64,000 nt of DNA from NCBI GenBank assembly GCA_965232575.1, contig CBDDPZ010000008.1:868001-932000 (forward strand), read 5' to 3'. The position numbers were made by a program, and so were the translations under genes. Under the pieces are notes generated by a model, which did no database searches, was not told where the DNA came from, and worked only from the letters and a program-made list of their open reading frames with translations. Of this stretch, positions 1-8,128 are shown one piece after another. The DNA comes from Bin5 sp965232575 (GTDB lineage Bacteria > Chloroflexota > Anaerolineae > Caldilineales > Caldilineaceae). Within the stretch, counting starts at the first letter, position 1. Each line of letters begins with the position of its first letter.

Positions 1-338
1 TTGAAGTCGGCCAGGCTGAGCGTCTCAGCCGGTTCTACGGTCGCGATGCCGGCGTTGTTGAGCAGAATATCAAGGCTGCCCAGCGTCTCGCAAACCGCAT
101 GCACCGTCCGCTGCGCGTCCTCCTCGCTGCGGACATCGCCGCGCAAGGCCAGCGCTTGCACGCCCAGCGCCCTGATCTCTTCGGCTGTACTTTGTGCCGT
201 TTCCAGGTCGATGTCGACGATAGCGATGTTGGCGCCGTAGCGCGCCAATCCGATCGCCATCGACTTGCCCAGCCCGCGCCCTCCGCCGGTGACGAGTGCA
301 TTCCGCCCTGTGAGGTCGAACAGATCTCGGTTTGCCAT
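1..338 (-). CDS. SDR family oxidoreductase, partial (C-terminus beyond the window)
   Basis: Reading down from an ATG at 338 gives a 112-residue open frame that runs off the window edge. It begins MANRDLFDLTGRNALVTGGG and carries the Rossmann glycine motif TGGGRGLG (residues 17-24), the acidic residue ending beta-2 (IVDID) that favours NAD over NADP, and the NNAG motif of classical short-chain dehydrogenases. The catalytic Ser-Tyr-Lys region lies outside the window. Substrate cannot be told. The neighbouring SDR and sugar isomerase-like gene suggest polyol or sugar catabolism (inference). Confidence 0.85.
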   Translation of the reverse strand, partial: MANRDLFDLTGRNALVTGGGRGLGKSMAIGLARYGANIAIVDIDLETAQSTAEEIRALGVQALALRGDVRSEEDAQRTVHAVCETLGSLDILLNNAGIATVEPAETLSLADF

Positions 339-585
339 TGGAATTTCAGCGCTTCTTCTGCGTCGAGAAGTGGTGCTCCTCATGGAAAGTTGAAGAACCG
401 GAAGAGAAGGATCGCCTGCTTGTAACAAGCTGAAGGATTGTTTCGTGCACTGCCGTAAATGCTATATAGCCGTAATGCTCGTAATGCTATATAAGTGCGC
501 GGCCGTGCACATCATACCGCGCCGACAGGGGGATCTGCAACTGCCGTTTTCGCGCCCTGGAAGCGCAGGCGGCTCACCTGCAGGG
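339..585. other. Intergenic region between two SDR genes
   Basis: About 250 bases with no convincing gene. It contains an imperfect direct repeat (GCTATATAGCCGTAATGCT, then TAATGCTATATAAG) around 461-495. These AT-rich blocks in GC-rich surroundings may form the promoter of the leftmost SDR gene, which is read leftward from 338. No operator was identified. Confidence 0.3.
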
Positions 586-1386
586 TCAGTAGTAGGGAAA
601 CGCTCCCCCCGTAACATCAAAGACCGAGCCAACCGAATAGTCTGCGTCGGTCGAGCACAGGAAGGCCACCATATTGGCCACCTTTTGCGGAGACTGGAAA
701 TAGCCTAACGGGATCGACGCTCGCGCCCGCGCCCGCACCTCCTGTTCCGGCGTGCCCTCAAGTCGGGCAATTTCGCCATGGACGACCTGCAGCATCTCTG
801 TGTCCACGACGCCGGGAAATACGCAGTTCACCAGGATGTCGTAGCGCGCCAGCTCCAGCGCCATCTGTTTGCTCAATCCGACCGCGGCGTGCTTGCTGGC
901 GACGTACCCGGCGATGGGAACGTCTTTGCCGGACGGGATCTTGCCGGCGGTTGAGGCGATCGTGACGATGCGGCCGCCCTCGCCTTGGGCGATCATTTGG
1001 CGGGCTGCCGCCTGTGAACAGTACAACACGCCCTTGGCATTGACGTTCATCTGCCAGTCCCAGGCCCTGTCGTCCAGCTCCAGCACAGGGGTGACAGCCA
1101 GCACACCGGCGTTGTTGACCATGATGTCGAGGTGTCCGAACCGGGCCGTGCACTCGGCCACCATCCGCTCGGTATCGGTCCGGCTGGTGACATCGACCTG
1201 CAGGGCCAGGGCCGTGCCGTGCCGCGCTTCGATCTCGGCTGCCACCCGCATGGCGGACTCGTTATCGATATCGGCCACGGCCACCGCCGCGCCCTCACGC
1301 GCCAGGCGTAGCGCAATGGCGCGTCCCATCCCCTGACCGGCGCCACTGACAATGGCAACCTGCTCCGCAAGCTCATATGAAGGCAT
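586..1386 (-). CDS. SDR family NAD(P)-dependent oxidoreductase
   Basis: A 266-aa classical short-chain dehydrogenase. The start at 1386 (MPSYELAEQVAIVSG) is chosen because GAAAGGAG lies 7-8 bases upstream; an in-frame upstream extension lacks a ribosome site. Visible motifs are GAGQGMG for cofactor binding, VADID after beta-2, NNAG, the catalytic Ser in TIASTAG and the YVASK Tyr-Lys pair. The C-terminus (GSVFDVTGGAFPYY) is typical of the family, which oxidises sugars, polyols or 3-hydroxy compounds. It is followed on the same strand by another SDR, so the two may be co-transcribed. Substrate unknown. Confidence 0.9.
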   Translation of the reverse strand: MPSYELAEQVAIVSGAGQGMGRAIALRLAREGAAVAVADIDNESAMRVAAEIEARHGTALALQVDVTSRTDTERMVAECTARFGHLDIMVNNAGVLAVTPVLELDDRAWDWQMNVNAKGVLYCSQAAARQMIAQGEGGRIVTIASTAGKIPSGKDVPIAGYVASKHAAVGLSKQMALELARYDILVNCVFPGVVDTEMLQVVHGEIARLEGTPEQEVRARARASIPLGYFQSPQKVANMVAFLCSTDADYSVGSVFDVTGGAFPYY

Positions 1387-1484
1387 TGCTTCTCTCCTTT
1401 CGCAACCAAACGCAATGGCCCGTGGGTGACGACGACCGTTCCGCAGCGGGAAAACAGGGAGCGCCAATCACCCCTTCGGCCCAC

Positions 1485-1500
1485 TGTTTCACGTGAAACA
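1485..1500. promoter_or_regulatory. parS: parS-like centromere site (perfect 16-bp palindrome)
   Basis: The sequence TGTTTCACGTGAAACA matches the widely conserved bacterial ParB-binding site base for base, and the flanking C/G extends the palindrome to 18 bp. Sites of this kind cluster near the replication origin and nucleate the ParB partition complex. No parA or parB is present in the window. A second, near-identical site lies at 16426-16441. Confidence 0.75.
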
Positions 1501-1804
1501 GCGGGCCCGCCACCGTAGTATAATCTTTACAGGCCTATGCAGCCACAGCAGTTTGGCGGCATCTCTTGCCGGATCAGGTTCGTTTCGTATCAATGGGCGC
1601 GCCGGTCTTGGCAGATACGTTCATTCGCCCCGCCGGATCGGGGCACAGCCCAGCAGTGTATGGGCGTAACGCGTGATTGTGAGCACAGTTATCTTAGTTG
1701 AGCGGTTCAGAGGGTTGACGCCTGCGTAGACAAGGCTGGAGAGTCTATCAACAAAAGCGTATCGTCAACGTGGTCAACCTGCCGGCGGAGACGTTATGGG
1801 ATCG

Positions 1805-1841
1805 GGAAAAAGACCTGGCTGACGTGAGCCACGTCAGCCAG
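1805..1841 (-). terminator. Intrinsic terminator of the sugar isomerase-like gene
   Basis: A perfect 12-bp stem (CTGGCTGACGTG pairing with CACGTCAGCCAG, 3-base loop, 1815-1841) lies about 40 bases past the stop codon of the gene read leftward from 2779. On that strand it is followed after two bases by a TCTTTTT tract. Confidence 0.75.
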
Positions 1842-1882
1842 AAGTGAACGCCCTTATGTTTTCTCTTCGCAGTAATCTGCTG

Positions 1883-2779
1883 CTATCCACTGTCCCCGCG
1901 CTCGGCGCTGGCGATGCGTTCCTGCAAGGCGGCCGTCTGCTCCATCTGCTTCATGAAGCGGATCGAGCTTTTCACCAGGGTCTTCCAGTCCGGTTTGGCC
2001 GGCACCGCATCGAGCGACAGATAGCCGCTGTACCCCATTGCATTCAGAGTCCTGATTACTTGCAGAAAATCAATATGCCCGGTTCCGGGCGCCTGGCGGT
2101 TATTGTCGGCCAAATGAATACTCATGAGACTGTCGCCGGCTAACCGCAATGTATCGGTCAGGGCGCCGTCCTCGATGTTGACGTGAAAGAAGTCGGCAAG
2201 CACGCCAACGTTGTCCGCGCCTACCTCGTCTGCGATGCTCTTCGCCTCCACAATGCTGTTCAGGAAACCGGCATAACCCTCAAAGCGGTTGATCGGTTCA
2301 ATTGCCACTCTGACGCCGCGCGGCGCGGCATAGGCGCCAATTTCACGTGTCGATTTTACAAAATTGCGGCGCAGGGTTGGGCGCGGCACGCTCGTGACCG
2401 GGTATTCACTGTGGGGCGGGACAGCGGCAATTTCGATCAGAGGCGGCTCGTCGAGACCCGCGGCCAGGTCAATGCACTTCTGGGTATAGCGCACCGCATA
2501 GCTGCGCACCGCTTCATCACTGGACGCGAGATCGCGGACCTCCCCGGCGTGCCAGCCGCCCCAGGCGCAGATGAGCGCCGGTATCTTCAGACCCAGGGAC
2601 GCCGCCAATGACGCCACCTCATTGAATAACCGCGGCGCTATCCGGTCCGGCTCCGCATCCAGATCGACGCCATCGTAGCCGGCGTCGGCCACCGTTTCCA
2701 GCACCTCTCGCGGCCTCTCCCAAACGTTGCCGCCGTCACCGGCCAGCGTGACCAGGATAACCGAGTATTTGTGTGCCAC
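1883..2779 (-). CDS. Sugar phosphate isomerase/epimerase family protein (xylose isomerase-like TIM barrel)
   Basis: A 298-aa protein starting at a GTG (2779) with GGAGGAGG about 10 bases upstream. The sequence has the pattern of AP-endonuclease-2/xylose-isomerase-like barrels: an N-terminal strand followed by YDGVDLD, the metal-ligand glutamate in VAIEPINRFEGYAG, the aspartate/histidine stretch VLADFFHVNIED, MSIHLADNN and the C-terminal YLSLDA. Family members epimerise or isomerise ketoses and inositol derivatives (D-tagatose 3-epimerase and IolE/IolI types). Next to two SDR genes it probably belongs to a polyol or sugar pathway. Exact substrate unknown. Confidence 0.8.
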   Translation of the reverse strand: MAHKYSVILVTLAGDGGNVWERPREVLETVADAGYDGVDLDAEPDRIAPRLFNEVASLAASLGLKIPALICAWGGWHAGEVRDLASSDEAVRSYAVRYTQKCIDLAAGLDEPPLIEIAAVPPHSEYPVTSVPRPTLRRNFVKSTREIGAYAAPRGVRVAIEPINRFEGYAGFLNSIVEAKSIADEVGADNVGVLADFFHVNIEDGALTDTLRLAGDSLMSIHLADNNRQAPGTGHIDFLQVIRTLNAMGYSGYLSLDAVPAKPDWKTLVKSSIRFMKQMEQTAALQERIASAERGDSG

Positions 2780-2808
2780 GGCGTGGACCTCCTCCGTTAT
2801 GATCCGGA

Positions 2809-4497
2809 CTAAGTGCCTTCCGGCGTCGGTGTTGGCGTGGCCGTCGGATCTCCCGGATCGGGCGGTGGGGGAGCCGTTTCCGGCGTCGCGGTTGGCGTCG
2901 GCGTCTCAGTCGGTGTCTCAGTGGGAGCCGTTTCCGGCGTATTGGTTGGTGTTGGCGTTGCAGTCGGTGTCTCGGTGGGAACTGGTTCCGGTGTATGAGT
3001 CGGGGTCGGCGTCTCAGGCGGCGCTGTTTCCGGCGTCTCGGTTGGTGTCGGCGTCTCAGTGGCCGTCGGCGCCAGCTCTTCAGTCGGCGTCGGTGTAGGC
3101 GTTGGCGTTGGCGCGAGCTGCCACCAGAAGCTGACGCGCGCCACGCCGGAATTCTCAAAGAATTCGACCCGGAGGGCGCGCTCACCGGCCGGCAGATTCA
3201 CATCGACATTAACTGTACGGTCGGCGCCGTCCTTCCATTCGTCGAGAATCAGTTGACCGTCCAGGTAGACGCGTGCGCCGTCATCCATCCGCAGGAAGAA
3301 GCGATAGGTGCCGGGTTCAAAGGAGACGCGCCGCTGCCAGCGGGCGGAAAAATGATCTGCGGGCAGGTTGGCCGCAGGTCTGCCCTCGCCCCAGTTGAAA
3401 TCGATCTGCGGTTCGTCCCGCACCAGCGCCGGGTTTCCCTGTAAGGCGCGGTTGCCGAAGTATTCTCCCTTCCAGCCGCTGAACGAGTCGTTGCGCTCCC
3501 ACCAGAAGCGCATCAGGGCCACCCCCGTGCGTTCGAAGTAGTCCACCTGAATGGAGTGCAAACCTGTACTGAGGGGCACATCGACCGTGTAGGTGCGTGC
3601 AGGGCCTTCTTTCCACTCATCCAGCACAAGAACGTTGTCGATGTAGAGCCGGAAGCCGTCGTCGACTTCGATGTTGAAGCGATAGATGCCGGCATCGAAG
3701 TTGAGTGTACGCTGCCAGCGGGCGCTGAAATGGTCCACGCCCAAACTGCTGTCCGCCCTTCCATCCCCCCAATTGAAGAAGATCACCAGATCGTTGCGCG
3801 TGAGCAGCGGCGGTCCCGACTGGTTCGGATTGTTCCAGTAGTCGCCGCGCCAGTCGGTGATGATGAGCGGCGTCGGCGTGGGGATAGGCGTGATCGTCGG
3901 TGTCACCGACGGGGTAGGCGTCGGCGTAACCGTTGGTGTAGGCGTAACCGTTAGTGTAGGCGTTGCCGTTTCCGCTTGCTGCGCCGTCGTTGTTTGCGCC
4001 GTGGCCGTCGCGGTGTCGGCTTCAGTCACCTCGACGTCATCGCCGGTCTGGAAGGGCGCAGTCGCCTCGTGCTTTCCATCCGACGTGTATGCAAGCACGG
4101 TATGCGTGCCCGCCTCCAGCCAGCGCGGGCTGATCGGGTAGAGAAAGCCTGTGCTGATCGTGCCGGCCGTGTCCGCGGTGCTGGCGGCGAGAATGCCGCT
4201 GCGTCCGCGCTCATCGCGCAGCGCGACCAAAACCAGGCTGCCCTCCGGCCAGTTTTCGCCGGTAACCTGTACATAGACGCCGGCCGAGCCTGAGGTCGGC
4301 GAAATGGATATGGCCGGTTCGCCGCTCGGTCTCTCCGCGACCGCCCGCGTGGGTACGCCTACCTGCGGGCTGTATACCGGCGCGGCGCAGGCGCTGACCG
4401 CCAGCGCTATCAGTGCAAGAAGGCCGGACCGAACGCTGAAAAGGTGTTGGGCGGCAAGTCGGTGGGCGGTTCCTGAGAGGAGATTTTCGGTCTTCAT
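2809..4497 (-). CDS. PA14-domain surface lipoprotein with Thr/Pro-rich tail
   Basis: A 562-aa exported lipoprotein. The signal peptide ends in a lipobox with Cys37 (LAVSAC). Residues about 62-150 look like an Ig/IPT-type beta domain. A Thr-Pro linker (170-210) precedes two PA14 domains (about 216-335 and 342-460), each with the repeated pattern FNWG-GR-DHFSARWQR, VDDG or MDDG, LDEWK and FWW. The tail (461-562) is almost entirely Thr, Pro, Glu and Ala. PA14 domains bind carbohydrates in many surface proteins, so an outward-facing glycan-binding role is likely. The two domains are close copies and arose by duplication. The repetitive DNA of the tail produces spurious ORFs in other frames. Confidence 0.85.
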   Translation of the reverse strand: MKTENLLSGTAHRLAAQHLFSVRSGLLALIALAVSACAAPVYSPQVGVPTRAVAERPSGEPAISISPTSGSAGVYVQVTGENWPEGSLVLVALRDERGRSGILAASTADTAGTISTGFLYPISPRWLEAGTHTVLAYTSDGKHEATAPFQTGDDVEVTEADTATATAQTTTAQQAETATPTLTVTPTPTVTPTPTPSVTPTITPIPTPTPLIITDWRGDYWNNPNQSGPPLLTRNDLVIFFNWGDGRADSSLGVDHFSARWQRTLNFDAGIYRFNIEVDDGFRLYIDNVLVLDEWKEGPARTYTVDVPLSTGLHSIQVDYFERTGVALMRFWWERNDSFSGWKGEYFGNRALQGNPALVRDEPQIDFNWGEGRPAANLPADHFSARWQRRVSFEPGTYRFFLRMDDGARVYLDGQLILDEWKDGADRTVNVDVNLPAGERALRVEFFENSGVARVSFWWQLAPTPTPTPTPTEELAPTATETPTPTETPETAPPETPTPTHTPEPVPTETPTATPTPTNTPETAPTETPTETPTPTATPETAPPPPDPGDPTATPTPTPEGT

Positions 4498-4747
4498 CCG
4501 GGCTTCACTCCTGCACGAATTGTTAAATGCGCTACCGATTTGCTATACCGATTTGTTATGCCAGCGCCGAGGCGGGGCGGCAGACCAGAAAAACAAGAGT
4601 ATGATCTCCAGAAGAAACGAGTGTAGGCTGGAGAGCGTTCCCGCAGACCTCGTTTAATGCGCAACGGGTTTGTCAAATGAGCGCATGGTAACCATCTGCT
4701 GGAATTATACCACTAAACTACAGGTGAAAGACAGTTGCGGATTGGCC

Positions 4748-4857
4748 CGGGTGTACGCCGGATTAGGGGTCGCCTCACTGGGATCGCGGGCGTCTCGCCC
4801 GCAGCCTGTGCAGTGGGACAGAGGCAACCGGAAACTCGCACCCATTGGCCCAAACGA
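4748..4857 (+). repeat. Interspersed repeat family A, copy 1
   Basis: An element of about 100 bases with the core CGCCTCACTGGGATCGCGGG and an internal hairpin (GCGGGC-GTCTC-GCCCGC). Copy 2 lies at 6098-6198 in the same orientation, and a rearranged copy lies at 16217-16312. Copies 1 and 2 bracket the sigma/BFN fusion gene. The element lies within the open frame upstream of that gene's probable start, which argues against the longer start. Confidence 0.7.
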
Positions 4858-4876
4858 ACAACCGCCGGCGGTGTCG

Positions 4877-6094
4877 ATGACGGACGGTGAACTTGTGCGC
4901 CGCGCCCAAAAAGGTGAGCGGCCGGCATTTGATGAACTCATACTGCGCCATCAGCCTATCGCGCTCTCCCTGGCGATTCGCATCGTCGCTGACCGGGAGC
5001 GGGCGCTGGAGCTGACCCAGGAAGCCGTCCTGCATGCCTATCTCTCGCTGGATCGCCTGCGCAAGCCGGACAGCTTCCGCGCCTGGCTGTGTGGCATCGT
5101 CGTCAATCTGTGCAAAAATTACCTGCGCAGACCGCGGGTGGAGACGCTGTCGCTCGAGCTGCTCAGCGGCGGACGCAGTTTCGATTCGCTGCCGTTTCCC
5201 GACAGCGCGCCGCAGCCGCACGAAGCCGCCGAGGCCGGAGAGACGCACCGCTTGATCCTGGCGGCCGTCGCGCAGCTGTCGATGGCCAACCGGGAGGCCG
5301 TCCTTCTCTACTACTTCGAGCAGTTGAGCGTGCGCGAGATCGCCGCTCTCCTGCAGATCAGCGTGCCCGCCGTCAAAGGGCGTCTGCACAAGTCCCGCCG
5401 CAAGCTGCGCGACCAGCTGCGTTCGAATTTCGCTGAACGACTACAGAGACCAGCCGCTTCCCAACAGCCCAGGAGCAAACACATGACCCCCGTCTCCGTA
5501 CTCGACATCGTAGTGCCAGAACCGGGAAGAGATCACAGGATACTGGTCCTTACCGACGAAAGCCTGCGCCGCCTGCTGGCAATCTGGATTGGACCATACG
5601 AGGCGGAGGATATCGCCCTCAGTCTGCGAAAGAAGAAACTTCACCGGCCGATGACGTTCAGCTTTATGGCCGGTCTGCTGGACAAGGCAGGCGTGCAGAT
5701 CGAATCGGTGACGGTATCCGCCCTGGAGAAGGACACCTTTTACGCGACCGTGCACGCACAGCGCGGCGAAGACAGCTTCACAATAGATGCGCGGCCCAGC
5801 GACGCCATCGCCCTCGCCCTGCGCACACAAAGCCCTATTTTCGCCGCCCCCGAAGTGATGGAGGCCGTTGCTCTGGATATCCCCGCCGATATGGAGGTCA
5901 TCCGGGGAAAGGGACCGAGCGATATCTTCAGCATCGATCCTGAGGAGGAAGAGAGGCGGCTAAAGGAGCGGGAGAAACGGGAGAGCATGTCGCCCGAGGA
6001 GCGGCGTGAAGAAAGCCGAAGCAAACTGCTGACTCACCTCACCGAAGCGGGCTGCCTCAGCCAAGTGGCTGCAACAGCTCCGGAAGACGAGTAG
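4877..6094 (+). CDS. ECF-type sigma factor fused to bifunctional nuclease (BFN/DUF151) domain
   Basis: A 405-aa protein. The start at 4877 (MTDGELVRRAQKGERPAFDE) matches the usual N-terminus of ECF sigma factors; the frame is open back to 4670 but that part is repeat-derived. Residues about 15-90 form sigma region 2 (LTQEAVLHAYLSLDRL, FRAWLCGIVVNLCKNYLRRP). Residues about 130-180 form region 4, with an HTH (VREIAALLQISVPAVKGRLH). From residue 203 (MTPVSVLDIVV) a BFN/DUF151 domain follows, with LVLTDESLRRLLAIWIGPYEA and the DARPSDAIALALR signature, then a charged Glu/Arg tail. BFN domains have reported nuclease activity in plants; their bacterial role is poorly known. An AGGAG sits 8 bases before the internal ATG at 5483, so the BFN half may also be made alone. 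Confidence 0.85.
   Translation: MTDGELVRRAQKGERPAFDELILRHQPIALSLAIRIVADRERALELTQEAVLHAYLSLDRLRKPDSFRAWLCGIVVNLCKNYLRRPRVETLSLELLSGGRSFDSLPFPDSAPQPHEAAEAGETHRLILAAVAQLSMANREAVLLYYFEQLSVREIAALLQISVPAVKGRLHKSRRKLRDQLRSNFAERLQRPAASQQPRSKHMTPVSVLDIVVPEPGRDHRILVLTDESLRRLLAIWIGPYEAEDIALSLRKKKLHRPMTFSFMAGLLDKAGVQIESVTVSALEKDTFYATVHAQRGEDSFTIDARPSDAIALALRTQSPIFAAPEVMEAVALDIPADMEVIRGKGPSDIFSIDPEEEERRLKEREKRESMSPEERREESRSKLLTHLTEAGCLSQVAATAPEDE
5475..5485 (+). promoter_or_regulatory. Internal ribosome binding site before the BFN domain
   Basis: AGGAGCAAACACATG: a good Shine-Dalgarno sequence correctly spaced from an in-frame ATG at 5483, exactly at the boundary between the sigma-factor and BFN halves. 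It suggests either two products from one frame or a recent fusion of two cistrons. Confidence 0.5.
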
Positions 6095-6097
6095 AGG

Positions 6098-6198
6098 GTG
6101 CACCCCAGATTTGGGATCGCCTCACTGGGACCGCGGGCGTCTCGCCCGCAGCCCGTGCAGTTGGACAGAGGCAGCCGGAAACTCGCCCCCCCCATTTG
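6098..6198 (+). repeat. Interspersed repeat family A, copy 2
   Basis: Closely matches 4748-4857 (shared CGCCTCACTGGGA, GCGGGCGTCTCGCCCGC, GGACAGAGGCA and CCGGAAACTCGC blocks). It lies between the sigma/BFN stop codon and the 3' end of carA, where its hairpin could act as a bidirectional terminator. Confidence 0.7.
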
Positions 6199-6217
6199 AA
6201 TCTCACCCTGGCAACCC

Positions 6218-7432
6218 TCAGCTGCCGGCCGAAAGACCGCCCACAGCCGGCTCCTCAACACCGGCTTCCCGCCTGTCCGCGTGGAACCGGTGCACCGTCT
6301 GCGCAAAACGCGCGAACAGCAAGTCCGCGTCGTGCGGGCCGGGGCTGGCCTCCGGGTGATACTGCACGCAGAATACCGGCCGGTCGCTGAGACGCATCCC
6401 TTCCAGCGTCCCGTCATTCAGATTGAGATGCGTGACCTCCACGTTGTCCGGCAGCGTCTCCGTGTCGACCGCGTAATTGTGGTTCTGCGCCGTGATCTGG
6501 ATGTTCGAGCTGTCCACGTCGCTGACCGGCTGGTTGCCGCCATGGTGGCCGAACTTCAGCTTGAACGTCTCCGCCCCCAACGCCAGGCCGATGATCTGAT
6601 GCCCCAGGCAGATGCCGAACATCGGCCGGCCGCTCTCCAGTAACCTCGCGACCGCCCTCGCCGCATACGGCACCCCGGCCGGGTCGCCCGGCCCGTTGCT
6701 GAGAAATATGCCATCAGGATCGAGGTCCAGGACGTCCTGGGCGGGCGTATCCGCCGGCACAACCGCCACCCGCAGATTGTGGCTGGCCAGGCGGCGCAAT
6801 ATGTTGCGCTTCATGCCGAAATCATAGGCGACCACCAGCGGCGAAGCGTGCTCGATATCCTCCTCCCACGGCCCGGACGCGGCTTCGCCCGACGCCACCG
6901 GCGTCCATTCGCCCTCCGTCTCGGCGCTCCAGTAGAACAGCTCCTCGCACGTTACCTCCTGCACCAGGTCGCGGCCGTCCAGCCCCGCCCAATTGCGCGC
7001 AAGTTCGATCAGTTCATCCTGTGTGCGGCTGCCGTCTGTGCACAGCGCGCCGTGCAGTACCCCCTCCTCGCGCAGCAGCCGGGTCAACGCCCGCGTATCC
7101 ACCTGGCTGATGCCGGGTATGTCGTGCCGCTCAAGATAGCGCCCCAGGTTCTCATTGGCGCGCCAGTTGGACACGACCGGGCTGACCTCGCGCACGATGA
7201 ACGCCGTCACCTGGGGCCGGTCGCTCTCCACGTCCTCGCGGTTCACGCCCGTGTTGCCCACGTGGGGCACGGTCATGCACACCATCTGGCCGCGATAGGA
7301 GGGATCGGTCAACACCTCCTGGTACCCGGTCAGGCTGGTATTGAAGACGACCTCCCCCACCACGGTCGTCCGGGCGCCGAAGCTTTCGCCCTCAAAGATG
7401 CGGCCATTGGCCAGGGCAAGCGTGGCCCTCAC
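6218..7432 (-). CDS. carA: Carbamoyl-phosphate synthase small (glutamine amidotransferase) subunit
   Basis: A 404-aa protein that hydrolyses glutamine and feeds ammonia to CarB for carbamoyl phosphate, the precursor of arginine and pyrimidines. The N-terminal CPSase_sm_chain domain contains NTSLTGYQEVLTDPSY and GISQVDTRALTRLLR. The C-terminal class I amidotransferase domain carries FLSNGPGDP, the nucleophile Cys in GICLGHQ and the His-Glu pair in YHPEASPGP. The GTG start at 7432 has GGGGAGGAGG just upstream, and GTGA overlaps the stop codon of the acetyltransferase gene, so the two are translationally coupled. carB is not in the window. This is the last gene of the arginine operon. Confidence 0.95.
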   Translation of the reverse strand: MRATLALANGRIFEGESFGARTTVVGEVVFNTSLTGYQEVLTDPSYRGQMVCMTVPHVGNTGVNREDVESDRPQVTAFIVREVSPVVSNWRANENLGRYLERHDIPGISQVDTRALTRLLREEGVLHGALCTDGSRTQDELIELARNWAGLDGRDLVQEVTCEELFYWSAETEGEWTPVASGEAASGPWEEDIEHASPLVVAYDFGMKRNILRRLASHNLRVAVVPADTPAQDVLDLDPDGIFLSNGPGDPAGVPYAARAVARLLESGRPMFGICLGHQIIGLALGAETFKLKFGHHGGNQPVSDVDSSNIQITAQNHNYAVDTETLPDNVEVTHLNLNDGTLEGMRLSDRPVFCVQYHPEASPGPHDADLLFARFAQTVHRFHADRREAGVEEPAVGGLSAGS

Positions 7433-8064
7433 TGTTCCTCCTCCCCGGACGACGATCTCCGGTCCAACTGGATCGGTTTGCGTGTTCCCGGTTCGCTGTT
7501 TGAGTGCCTGTATGCCAGCTTCAGGGGCTGCCACGCCTGCCATTTGAGCAGAGGCGAGGCCGCAGCCTGGGCTGTCCGGGCCTGGCTGACGGGGCTGTCG
7601 GTCAGATTGCGCGCCACCGCTATCTCATCGCAGTGGTGGAATTTGGGGCAGTAGATACAGTCCTGCCACAGCTTGGGGCTGATGCTCCAGCGGTCCACAA
7701 CCGCAAAGCCGAGTTTTTCGAAGAATCCTTCCTCCAGGGTGAGCGCACAGATCTGGGCATAGCCGCGTGCGGTCGCCATCTGGACCAACTCCTCCACGAT
7801 CCGCCGGCCGATACCCTTGCCCTGCCCCTGCGGCGCCACCGCCAGCGAGCGTATCTCCACCAGTTGCTCGGTCAGGGGCACCAGGGAGCCGCACCCCAGC
7901 AGCCGGGAGCCGTCCCCCGCGGCCACCAGCCAGTCCGGCAGCGACTGCAGGATGCTCTCCTCGGTGCGCGGCAGCATCAGGTTTTCCGCCGCAAAGCCAT
8001 TGACCAGCGCGGCAATATCACCGATGTCTTCTTCAACGGCCGGCTCTATGCGGATCTCGTTCAT
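7429..8064 (-). CDS. GNAT N-acetyltransferase, probable N-acetylglutamate synthase
   Basis: A 211-aa GNAT protein. The start at 8064 (MNEIRIEPAVEEDIGDI) is preferred over an upstream in-frame ATG because the family begins there. The acetyl-CoA loop is visible as VAPQGQGKGIGRRIVEEL. The stretch FFEKLGFAVVDRWSISPKLWQDCIYCPKFHHCDE is characteristic of the short ArgA-type acetyltransferases that make N-acetylglutamate. It sits between argD and carA and overlaps carA by 4 bases, which supports a role in the first step of arginine synthesis, especially as no argJ is seen. The last 50 residues are basic and not conserved. The specific function is inferred from motif and context. Confidence 0.75.
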   Translation of the reverse strand: MNEIRIEPAVEEDIGDIAALVNGFAAENLMLPRTEESILQSLPDWLVAAGDGSRLLGCGSLVPLTEQLVEIRSLAVAPQGQGKGIGRRIVEELVQMATARGYAQICALTLEEGFFEKLGFAVVDRWSISPKLWQDCIYCPKFHHCDEIAVARNLTDSPVSQARTAQAAASPLLKWQAWQPLKLAYRHSNSEPGTRKPIQLDRRSSSGEEEQ

Positions 8065-8128
8065 CACCTCGGTTGCCAGCGGCCAGCAAACTTCGCAATG
8101 AGCGAAGTTCACTAACCACTACCCACTG

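Larger units (their letters stand above)
1387..1882. other. Intergenic region with parS-like palindrome and terminator
   Basis: About 500 bases without a convincing ORF. It holds a parS-like palindrome (1485-1500), a TATAAT hexamer at 1519-1524 without a matching -35 box, several short hairpin-capable stretches (for example GCCC...GGGC near 1648-1665) and the terminator of the isomerase gene (1805-1841). The stretch 1525-1800 could hide a small RNA, but I recognise no family. Confidence 0.4.

Noticed and set aside
445..708. 87-codon plus-strand ORF between the first two SDR genes
   Set aside because: It overlaps the 3' end of the second SDR gene, lacks a ribosome site and has no family resemblance.
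2813..3256. Several Val/Gly- or Arg-rich ORFs opposite the PA14 lipoprotein tail
   Set aside because: They are shadows of the Thr-Pro codon repeats.
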